Assembly: GCA_029262935.1 (NCBI GenBank)
Contig: JAJCYK010000076.1
Coordinates: 1 to 5,533, forward strand
Reading direction: 5' to 3'
DNA from: Cytophagales bacterium
Lineage (GTDB): Bacteria > Bacteroidota > Bacteroidia > Cytophagales > Cyclobacteriaceae
DNA length: 5,533 bases
Shown: in pieces, positions 1 to 5,533 of the stretch
Layout: every line of letters begins with the position of its first letter
Numbering within the stretch: the stretch's first letter is position 1
The notes under the pieces: model-generated
Databases searched by the model: none
The model's input: the letters and a program-made list of their open reading frames with translations, nothing else
Told to the model about the DNA's origin: nothing
Translations under genes and position numbers: made by a program

Positions 1-1351
1 AAAAGGGGTTGTTATTTTCTTGCCCTCCAGCCTGTACCGTATTGATCTGGTTTCCACTGGCATCAATCCATGGCTTGTAGTCATTAAAATCAATGGTTCT
101 TACAAATGCGCTTAACCCAATAACGTTAGGGTCATTAGCTCCTGCCACACCAGTACCTTCTGAAGTGGTACGAATGTATTGGGCAGAAAATCGTGATCTG
201 AATTTATCTGAGTGCTTGAAACCCGCATTAAATGAAGCAGTCAAGCGGTCCAATGAAGCGCCAGGAAGTACTCCTGTTTGATTCAAGGAAGTCAAACTCA
301 TTCGGTAATCTCCTCGTTCATTGGCATCTGCCACAGAGAAGTTATTGATCAAGGTAGTACCTGTATCGTAGAAATCATTAAGGTTATCGTCGAATGCCTG
401 TAAAGGAACACGCTCTCCGGTGATAGCTTTGGATACCGTTTGACCGGCAATTCTAGCACCCCAGTTGTTAAATGTAGCAGAGGAATCGTATTTAGTAAAT
501 GTACCACCACCGTATTGATTCTGGAAATCCGGCTCTACGAAAAGTCTATCGAAACGCACTGTAGAGTTGATGTTAACAGTAGGACCTCCGCCAGCAGAAG
601 CTTTTCCTCTTTTGGTAGTTACTACGATTACGCCTGCCGCAGCTCTGGAGCCATATAAGGCCGTAGCAGCAGCACCTTTCAAAACATTAATGGATTCAAC
701 ATCATCAGGGTTAATTACCGCGGCGCCATTGGCGAAGTCCCGGTTACCTGTGATACGAGAACCTGAGGCAGTTTGATTGTTATTGATGGGAACACCATCT
801 ACCACCCATAATGGGTTGTTTCTTCCACTCAAAGAACTCACCCCTCTTACGGTAATTTTGGAAGAGGCTCCCAAGTTACCACTCGTATTAGTGATATTAA
901 CTCCGGTAACCTTCCCTTGCAGCGCATTCACCACGTTAGTCTCACGAGCAACCACTAGGTCCTCGGACTTAACACCGGAAATTGAGTAACCCAACTCTCT
1001 GGCTTCTCTTTGAATACCAAGAGCTGTTACCACCACCTCTGACAGTTGTTGAACGTCAGAAGCCATGGACATATCGATTACTGATTTGGAGCCCACAACC
1101 ATCTCTTGGCTTAAGAAGCCAATAGAGGAGAACACCAAAATAGCGTCATCAGAGGTAACATCAATTTTGTACATACCTTCAATATCGGTAACTGTACCTG
1201 ATGTGGTCCCTTTGATAACCACATTAACACCAGGTAAACCCTCGCCATCATCGGACGAGACGATCTTTCCTGACACTGTGCGACCCTGTGCCCAAGCATC
1301 TGTTATCAATGCAGAACACAAGATGAAGCAAATTAGTAGAATCTTCTTCAT
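1..1351 (-). CDS. SusC/RagA family TonB-linked outer membrane protein, N-terminal 450 residues (partial)
   Basis: This is the N-terminal part of a TonB-dependent outer membrane transporter of the SusC/RagA family, which normally pairs with a SusD-like lipoprotein to import glycans or peptides. The frame is open without a stop from the ATG at 1351 to the left edge; family members are usually about 1000 residues, so over half is missing. Visible in order: a Sec signal peptide (MKK, then a hydrophobic stretch, likely cut after AWA at residue 21); a carboxypeptidase-regulatory-like domain (about 24-99, with GLPGVNVVIKGT); a TonB-box-like SEVVVTALG (104-112); the plug domain (about 115-250, with VVDGVPIN at 183-190 and the family signature ALYGSRAAAGVIVVTTKRG at 231-249); then the first barrel strands. 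There is no STN domain before the regulatory-like domain, so control by an anti-sigma/ECF pair through this protein is unlikely. Start choice: the first ATG, followed directly by a signal peptide. No Shine-Dalgarno is visible, which is usual in this phylum. The substrate cannot be told from this part. Confidence 0.95.
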   Translation of the reverse strand, partial: MKKILLICFILCSALITDAWAQGRTVSGKIVSSDDGEGLPGVNVVIKGTTSGTVTDIEGMYKIDVTSDDAILVFSSIGFLSQEMVVGSKSVIDMSMASDVQQLSEVVVTALGIQREARELGYSISGVKSEDLVVARETNVVNALQGKVTGVNITNTSGNLGASSKITVRGVSSLSGRNNPLWVVDGVPINNNQTASGSRITGNRDFANGAAVINPDDVESINVLKGAAATALYGSRAAAGVIVVTTKRGKASAGGGPTVNINSTVRFDRLFVEPDFQNQYGGGTFTKYDSSATFNNWGARIAGQTVSKAITGERVPLQAFDDNLNDFYDTGTTLINNFSVADANERGDYRMSLTSLNQTGVLPGASLDRLTASFNAGFKHSDKFRSRFSAQYIRTTSEGTGVAGANDPNVIGLSAFVRTIDFNDYKPWIDASGNQINTVQAGGQENNNPF

Positions 1352-1386
1352 AGTGTTTTAGTTAATTAAGAATTTGTTAGAATAGC

Positions 1387-1420
1387 CAAACTTAATAGAA
1401 ATGTAAGGTTTATAAAAAAA
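1387..1420 (-). promoter_or_regulatory. Candidate Bacteroidota-type promoter of the susC-like gene
   Basis: Read on the minus strand, positions 1394 to 1387 spell TAAGTTTG, an exact match to the Bacteroidota -7 consensus TAnnTTTG. A run of seven T (1420-1414) lies 19 bases upstream, where a TTTG-like -33 element is expected; it lacks the final G, so this half is weak. Transcription would start near 1380, giving a leader of about 28 bases before the ATG at 1351. The consensus is established knowledge; its use here is inference from match and position. Confidence 0.6.
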
Positions 1421-1477
1421 TACCGCTGTTTTTTTGCCCTATATTGGGGTATTAATACCGTAATATGGGGGATATTA
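1419..1477. promoter_or_regulatory. Dyad-rich candidate operator region upstream of the susC-like promoter
   Basis: Three elements sit within 60 bases. The first is a perfect 12-base palindrome, GGTATTAATACC, at 1448-1459. The second is an inverted repeat, TAATAT and ATATTA around five G, at 1461-1477. The third is an exact direct copy of CGGTATT (minus strand) at 1425-1419 and 1460-1454, 35 bases apart; the proximal copy overlaps the T-rich -33 position. The palindrome lies roughly 70-80 bases upstream of the predicted transcription start, a spacing compatible with an activator site. No regulator family can be named, and in such AT-rich sequence some of this could be chance. Confidence 0.35.
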
Positions 1478-1566
1478 TTAGATATATCCTATAGAGCAGG
1501 TCATATATTCTATGATTACGAACGGTTTTATCCCCCGTTTGTAGGGACAAATTCAGGATGAGAGGT

Positions 1567-1597
1567 AAAAAAAGCCAGCTTTTAGGGCTGGCTTTTT
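1567..1597 (-). terminator. Rho-independent terminator of the propeller-protein gene
   Basis: An 11-base perfect stem (1569-1579 pairing with 1587-1597, GC core GCCAGC/GCTGGC) encloses a 7-base loop. On the minus strand it is followed by seven T ending at 1567. It begins 17 bases past the TAA stop of the propeller gene, so it should end that transcript. On the plus strand the same stem is followed by TTTTTCCTTTTTT-like sequence, so it could work in both directions, although no plus-strand gene reads into it. Confidence 0.9.
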
Positions 1598-1614
1598 CCT
1601 TTTTTGGGAAGATT

Positions 1615-4600
1615 TTACTTTAAAATCATTTTTGAGGTGCGGGTGCCAAGATCTGTATGCATACGCACAAAGTATACTCCGCTACTAAAATGGAGTTGAT
1701 CGCGGTTCCAAACAAACTTTCCTGGGCCTTGATTGCGTATACCGAGATCATAACGAGCCAACAAACGTCCATCAGACCCTACTATTTCAAATTGCACCTT
1801 ACTGGATCGAGGTAGCATGTAATTGAAATTCGTTCCTTCTTGAACAGGGTTGGGTTGATTTACTAATGAGAGTACGGGAATACTGGGATCTTCAGGTAAA
1901 TCCGTAACAATTTCATTTGGCCAAATCAGGCCATCGATCGTGACCGACCAAATACCTCGGCCGTGGGTAGCGATAACCACCTGATCATCGACGGCCTTAA
2001 GTTCCCAAACTGGCGCGTTTATAAATTCATCAATAATAGCCCAGGTGGCACCGTTGTCCGTGGACTCAACTATGCCTATTTCCGTGCCTGCCCAAATTGT
2101 ATTTGGATCGTTGGGTAATACCAATAAACTAAATACGGGCACGTCAGGAAATCCATTGTCACTTTCTGCGTTAGTTCCAAAGCCCGATATGTCTTCCCAG
2201 GTTTGACCGGCATCGATGGTTCTAAGTATCTTTGGGGCATCTGAGAATGAAAACACAGCGTATGCGGTATTTTCTTCTACTGGATGTGTGGCGATGGTAG
2301 TAACACTTCCTAAAGGTTCTCCCGGGAAGTTGTTCACAGAGGTGAAGCTATTGCCCCCATCCGTGGAAAAGTGCAGTCTACTGGTTGCTGTCATCCCGCT
2401 ACCTGCCCAAACATTGGTAGGATTGGCCTCTGAGATAGCCACTTGACTTAAGGAGTTAAATCCCCAATTCGTGGAAATTGGTACGGACTCCCAAATACCT
2501 CCAAAGTCTGGGGAGCGCCAGACACCACTGGCACCTACTGCAAACAATATATTAGGATTCCTTTTACTGTTTGCCAACCAAGAAATAAACGGGGCGTCAT
2601 CTTCACCGATATCTGTTAAGCCTACAGTAGAGGCGGACCAATTGGCACCACCGTCAACGGTTCTTCGAAACCCATTAAATTGTGAGCCGCCGATTATTTT
2701 AGCAGGATCTGTGTAATGCCAAGCTACTTTAAACCCATCACCACCAATTTGTCGGCGATATTGAGTACCCGCATTAGCGTTTTGTCCATCGGGAGATCTA
2801 TAAGTACCATTATCTTGCATGCCACCAATAAATTCAAAGGCACCAGCCTTTTTGTCTGCGCCATAAAACTGACTAGTATTGTACCCGGTACCTGCGAAGA
2901 TCCAATCTCCGTCATTCACTCCAGGATCATTGGAAATATTTGAGTAGTAAACACCCCCATCGTTGCTCACCAATAATCTGAAAGTTTGGCCAATGTCACT
3001 ATCCCGCTGCACTATGAGGTTGTGGTGATCCGGATGTAATCCTAATCCGGCGGTGTTGCTGCTTCCGAACGATTGAATAAAGCGGTTGTTTCCACTCAGT
3101 TGGTTAAAAGCGTCGGAGACATTCACCGTACTTCTAAAGCGGTTTATCACCGAGCCAAAATTGATGGTAAGCTTCGAGTCCGGTAAGTTGTTTGGGTCCC
3201 ATGGGGTTGCCCCTTCTGCCAAGATCGGCCATAAAAAATACATTTGACTTATGGTATGACCAGCAGGAATGGCTATTGAGGGGTCTGGGGCCGCTGGATC
3301 GTATTCAATACCGTGTACAAAGAAATACTCCCTCGAGGTAAGCAAGCCTGGATCTCCATCGTCATCTCTGGGGTTTAAATTATAAGCGCCATCTCTTTGC
3401 TGATCCCGGAATGAAATCATCAACTGGCGGTCGTTGTCCACGTCCCATACTTCAAATGGCACATCAACATAATCCTGATAAGCATATTGTTCGTCAGGAA
3501 CTCCCGCTCCACCATCCGAATTGGTACCTCCGCCGGGAGGCACTTGAAATCGATGTGCCTTTTGGCTCAGTCCGGGTCCAAAGCGCCACTCTACACTTAC
3601 AAACTCTGAAGTGGGTAAAGACCCTATAGCTAGCTTGTTTTCAAAAAATGACCCACTATCAAAACTAACAAAATCCAAAAATGAATCCGTATCGTCAACG
3701 GTTACCCCCAATACAGTGGGGTCTCCAGTGGAGCTTCCATCTTCCAAAGTAAATTTCCACATGTTCACGCCACCTACATATACAATGTCTTCATTATACG
3801 GATGAACTGCGATAGTATTGTCATAACCACCTTGGCCACCAAGAAAGTCGTCGTTAGCGGCATCGTTTAGTTCGATCATTACAGACCAGGTAGTCCCAGC
3901 ATCCTCCGATAGGTATAAATCGGACTCCGTGCCGGATATGGTACCCTCCACTGAAGCGTATATCCTGTTAGGGTCTGTGGGAGCTATAGCAATTTCTACC
4001 CTTCCATCAGGAATCATTCCAGTGCTGGAAGGTAGCCAGGTATCCCCTTTGTTGGTGGATTTGAAGACTCCGGCACTGGTTACAGTGGCATAGAGGATAT
4101 TAAAGTCATCTGGTGAAGCTACCAATTGTTGGACCCACCGGGTTCCTGAAAATACTTGGGTCCAGGTAGTCCCACCGTTTATTGATTTAAAAATGCCTGA
4201 GTTGAAATTGTTAAAATTAGGATCGTTGCTAGTACAGGCTAAAACAATATTGGAATTGTTTGGGTCAACAATTAATCGATTTACATTTTCGAAATCGTCG
4301 TTGTTGACCGTAGCTGGTAATTGAGTCCAGGTAGTGCCTCCATTGGTAGATTTAAAAATTCCATCTCCTCGAGGTCCACTTAAACCCGCAAAGGATTCTC
4401 CGGTTCCCGCATAAATAATATTATTATTGGAGGCGCTTATAGCAATGGTTGAGATGGCAAGATTTGGCAAATCTTCTGTTAAATTAGTCCAAGAGGCGCC
4501 CGCGTCCGTGGTACGCCACATACCTCCACCAACACCTCCCGCAATCCAAGAATTTTGTGGATCACTGGAAAACACTGCCAATCCACGAGTACGTCCCGGT

Positions 4601-4932
4601 ACATTGCCCGGGCCTCTCTCCACAAACTCTAGCATTTGAGTCCGGGCTTGGGCTGACTTGAATTGGCTTTTTTCCGCTTTTTGAAGTGCTTTAAAGCGAT
4701 AATTTGCAGGATAGGTTGGTCCCGCACTGCCAGCACGGGTACGAATCATCCAATGGTATTTTGCATATAGGTCAGGGCGATCGGTCTTGGTGACTGGTTG
4801 TTTGTGTTCCCATTGATTTGCCCAAGCCTGTTCCGCGGTCCATGTATTCTTGTCGCTTACTCCTTCCCGGTTCTTAATCAAAAAAATAGAGGCGCCAAGA
4901 AAGATGGCAACTAGTAGTAGAATCCTTTTCAT
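1615..4932 (-). CDS. Large secreted Asp-box (BNR/VPS10-like) beta-propeller protein with T9SS type A sorting domain
   Basis: A predicted 1105-residue exported protein. The N-terminus has MKR and a hydrophobic stretch (about residues 4-19), fitting a Sec signal or anchor without a clear cleavage site. Asp-box motifs (S/T-x-D/N-x-G-x-x-W/F/Y) start near residues 139, 193, 248, 290 and 340, then near 653 (degenerate), 755, 805, 854, 903 and 955. They are interleaved with blade strands of the type DPNxIYAGT. This pattern is typical of sortilin/VPS10- or sialidase-like propellers, but no sialidase catalytic set is evident, so I infer binding or adhesion rather than a named enzyme. About 230 residues (394-623) interrupt the propeller. 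The last 80 residues match the T9SS type A sorting domain: QPNP near 1026, SDGRLLARYDLG, and the ending SSGVYFVRMHTDLGTRTSK plus four residues. Known family behaviour is export by T9SS, with the sorting domain removed at the surface. A GTG two codons upstream (4938) is possible, but ATG at 4932 directly precedes the basic signal start. It follows the lipoprotein gene by 20 bases. Confidence 0.92.
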   Translation of the reverse strand: MKRILLLVAIFLGASIFLIKNREGVSDKNTWTAEQAWANQWEHKQPVTKTDRPDLYAKYHWMIRTRAGSAGPTYPANYRFKALQKAEKSQFKSAQARTQMLEFVERGPGNVPGRTRGLAVFSSDPQNSWIAGGVGGGMWRTTDAGASWTNLTEDLPNLAISTIAISASNNNIIYAGTGESFAGLSGPRGDGIFKSTNGGTTWTQLPATVNNDDFENVNRLIVDPNNSNIVLACTSNDPNFNNFNSGIFKSINGGTTWTQVFSGTRWVQQLVASPDDFNILYATVTSAGVFKSTNKGDTWLPSSTGMIPDGRVEIAIAPTDPNRIYASVEGTISGTESDLYLSEDAGTTWSVMIELNDAANDDFLGGQGGYDNTIAVHPYNEDIVYVGGVNMWKFTLEDGSSTGDPTVLGVTVDDTDSFLDFVSFDSGSFFENKLAIGSLPTSEFVSVEWRFGPGLSQKAHRFQVPPGGGTNSDGGAGVPDEQYAYQDYVDVPFEVWDVDNDRQLMISFRDQQRDGAYNLNPRDDDGDPGLLTSREYFFVHGIEYDPAAPDPSIAIPAGHTISQMYFLWPILAEGATPWDPNNLPDSKLTINFGSVINRFRSTVNVSDAFNQLSGNNRFIQSFGSSNTAGLGLHPDHHNLIVQRDSDIGQTFRLLVSNDGGVYYSNISNDPGVNDGDWIFAGTGYNTSQFYGADKKAGAFEFIGGMQDNGTYRSPDGQNANAGTQYRRQIGGDGFKVAWHYTDPAKIIGGSQFNGFRRTVDGGANWSASTVGLTDIGEDDAPFISWLANSKRNPNILFAVGASGVWRSPDFGGIWESVPISTNWGFNSLSQVAISEANPTNVWAGSGMTATSRLHFSTDGGNSFTSVNNFPGEPLGSVTTIATHPVEENTAYAVFSFSDAPKILRTIDAGQTWEDISGFGTNAESDNGFPDVPVFSLLVLPNDPNTIWAGTEIGIVESTDNGATWAIIDEFINAPVWELKAVDDQVVIATHGRGIWSVTIDGLIWPNEIVTDLPEDPSIPVLSLVNQPNPVQEGTNFNYMLPRSSKVQFEIVGSDGRLLARYDLGIRNQGPGKFVWNRDQLHFSSGVYFVRMHTDLGTRTSKMILK
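2041..2976 (-). repeat. Second cluster of Asp-box repeats (six copies, some degenerate)
   Basis: Six further Asp-box-like motifs follow the central insert: SNDGGVYY, TVDGGANW, SPDFGGIW, STDGGNSF, TIDAGQTW and STDNGATW. The first and third are degenerate. Linking strands include NPNILFAVG, NPTNVWAGS and DPNTIWAGT. With the first cluster this would make at least eleven blades, enough for two propellers or one large one, but the fold assignment is inference. Confidence 0.8.
3886..4518 (-). repeat. First cluster of Asp-box repeats (five copies)
   Basis: Five Asp-box motifs lie here within the propeller protein: TTDAGASW, STNGGTTW, SINGGTTW, STNKGDTW and SEDAGTTW. They are spaced 54, 55, 42 and 50 residues apart. 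The similarity is still visible in DNA: 4161-4197 and 4326-4362 agree at 30 of 37 bases and lie exactly 165 bases (55 codons) apart. This suggests fairly recent blade duplication or conversion. Confidence 0.85.
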
Positions 4933-4952
4933 ATCCACAATGATTTTAACTT

Positions 4953-5369
4953 TTATTCCGTTTGTGATGGGTACTCACCGTATTTTGTCCTTTTCTTTGT
5001 TTCTAGATGGTAAATATAAATGCCTTCCTCGTTAACGGTTGGGAAGCCCTTAAAATTCCTTACCTGAAGTTCTTTTTGCCCGTACCATTTCACAGATCCA
5101 TTGGCCAAATGACTTTTATATAACAACTGGTTGGTTTTTAAATCTATTACACAATATTTCACTTGCTGTGGTTGAGGAGGTTCTGTGCCCCGTCGAATGC
5201 TTTGGCAAAGAACCAATGTGCTGTCCGCATTAATAGTATAGTCCAAGGAATCACCCAGTACTTCTCTAGCTGTTTCCTTAAATAACTCTAGGGAATCAAT
5301 CGGAGTATTTTCTTTCATAGACGAACATCCCCAAAGGATCGTTGCGAGGAACAAGGTCAAATACTTCAA
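4953..5369 (-). CDS. Small predicted lipoprotein of unknown function; start uncertain
   Basis: I do not recognise the family. With a TTG start at 5369 the product is 138 residues and begins MKYLTLFLATILWGC, a classic lipoprotein signal with the lipobox cysteine at residue 15. The mature part is about 124 residues, hydrophilic, and contains two more cysteines (55 and 73) that might pair. Its second half looks strand-rich (KYCVIDLKTNQLLYKS, VKWYGQKELQV, EGIYIYHLETKKR). There is no ATG in frame before the lipobox: the first in-frame ATG (5318) would remove the signal. An ATG at 5383 in the neighbouring frame reads M-I-K-T-S-stop, and one extra T would join it to this frame, so a one-base deletion or sequencing error is possible. 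The stop lies 20 bases before the propeller-protein start, so the two are probably cotranscribed, and it may be a periplasmic or surface partner of that protein (inference). Confidence 0.75.
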   Translation of the reverse strand: MKYLTLFLATILWGCSSMKENTPIDSLELFKETAREVLGDSLDYTINADSTLVLCQSIRRGTEPPQPQQVKYCVIDLKTNQLLYKSHLANGSVKWYGQKELQVRNFKGFPTVNEEGIYIYHLETKKRTKYGEYPSQTE

Positions 5370-5435
5370 GAAGTCTTAATCATAACCATAAAAATAAGAT
5401 TAGGTTTTCAATCTGTGCTTAAAAATTGATGCTCT
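5370..5435. other. Short intergenic gap upstream of the lipoprotein gene
   Basis: Sixty-six bases separate the upstream stop (5436-5438) from the TTG start. No hairpin terminator and no good TAnnTTTG promoter element is visible; TAATCTTA with a T-run 18 bases upstream is the nearest and is poor. This leaves open that the upstream partial gene, the lipoprotein and the propeller gene form one operon. Confidence 0.4.
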
Positions 5436-5533
5436 TTATTGATTGAGAAACAGGGCCAACTTGATTAAATCCTTTTCGAATTTTAAATCTAAGTCTTGAG
5501 ATTTTACATAGGCCTTGACCTCTTTTTCATTGG
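5436..5533 (-). CDS. C-terminal 31 codons of an unidentified protein (partial)
   Basis: One minus-strand frame is open from the right edge to a TAA at 5438-5436, giving a lysine/leucine-rich tail that ends LIKLALFLNQ; the other two minus-strand frames meet stops within the first few codons of the edge. The composition (EKEVKAYV, DLDLKFEKDLIKLALFLNQ) suggests an amphipathic helix at the end of a cytoplasmic protein. It is too short to assign to a family. It is co-oriented with the lipoprotein gene, 66 bases upstream of that gene's TTG start. Confidence 0.5.
   Translation of the reverse strand, partial: NEKEVKAYVKSQDLDLKFEKDLIKLALFLNQ

Larger units (their letters stand above)
1352..1566. other. 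AT-rich intergenic region between the susC-like gene and the propeller-gene terminator
   Basis: This stretch has no convincing coding frame on either strand and no tRNA-like fold that I can see. It holds the candidate promoter and dyads listed separately. The part from about 1481 to 1560 contains only short AT palindromes such as GATATATC (1481-1488) and has no assigned function. Confidence 0.6.

Noticed and set aside
93..1361. Plus-strand open frames of 60-98 codons across the left region
   Set aside because: They lie opposite the continuous SusC-family frame, which has a signal peptide and clear family motifs; they have no recognisable protein features of their own.
1446..1477. G-quadruplex from the GGGG and GGGGG runs
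   Set aside because: Only two G-runs are present close together, which is too few for an intramolecular quadruplex.
1387..1560. Invertible promoter (phase-variable susC control)
   Set aside because: I found no pair of long inverted repeats flanking the promoter; the dyads present are short and lie on one side only.
1490..1603. Plus-strand small RNA ending at the bidirectional hairpin
   Set aside because: The hairpin could terminate plus-strand transcription, but no plus-strand promoter or conserved fold is visible upstream of it.
2216..4639. Plus-strand and alternative minus-strand open frames across the propeller gene
   Set aside because: They are by-products of the long minus-strand gene, whose repeats and sorting domain are unambiguous.
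4936..4938. GTG as the start of the propeller protein
   Set aside because: It adds only two residues (M-D) before an ATG that begins the basic, hydrophobic signal; the ATG at 4932 is simpler, though GTG cannot be excluded.

Overview
The window looks like chromosomal DNA from a member of the Bacteroidota, probably a Cytophagales-like environmental bacterium. The evidence is a SusC/RagA-type TonB-linked outer membrane protein, a large secreted protein with a type IX secretion (T9SS) C-terminal sorting domain, a Bacteroidota-type -7 element (TAnnTTTG), and the absence of clear Shine-Dalgarno sequences. The genus is inference; only the phylum is well supported.

All recognisable genes lie on the minus strand, so transcription runs from right to left. 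From the right edge: (1) the last 31 codons of an unrecognised protein (5436-5533); (2) a 66-bp gap; (3) a small predicted lipoprotein (4953-5369) whose start is ambiguous and may be frameshifted; (4) a 20-bp gap and then a large Asp-box (BNR/VPS10-like) beta-propeller protein with a T9SS type A sorting domain (1615-4932); (5) a strong rho-independent terminator (1567-1597); (6) a roughly 200-bp AT-rich control region with a candidate promoter and several dyad repeats; (7) the first 450 codons of a SusC-family receptor (1-1351), which continues past the left edge.

The lipoprotein and the propeller protein are close enough to share a transcript, and the terminator ends that unit. The SusC gene then appears to start from its own promoter and would normally be followed by a susD gene, which is outside the window. 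The propeller protein is expected to reach the cell surface or medium by Sec and then T9SS. The SusC protein is expected to import a large ligand (glycan or peptide) through the outer membrane with TonB energy. Nothing here shows that the two units act on the same substrate.

I see no clear sign of a wholly new system. The points most worth checking are the large uncharacterised insert inside the propeller protein, the apparent one-base lesion at the lipoprotein start, and the dyad-rich region upstream of susC. No RNA genes, CRISPR arrays, insertion sequences or attachment sites were seen.
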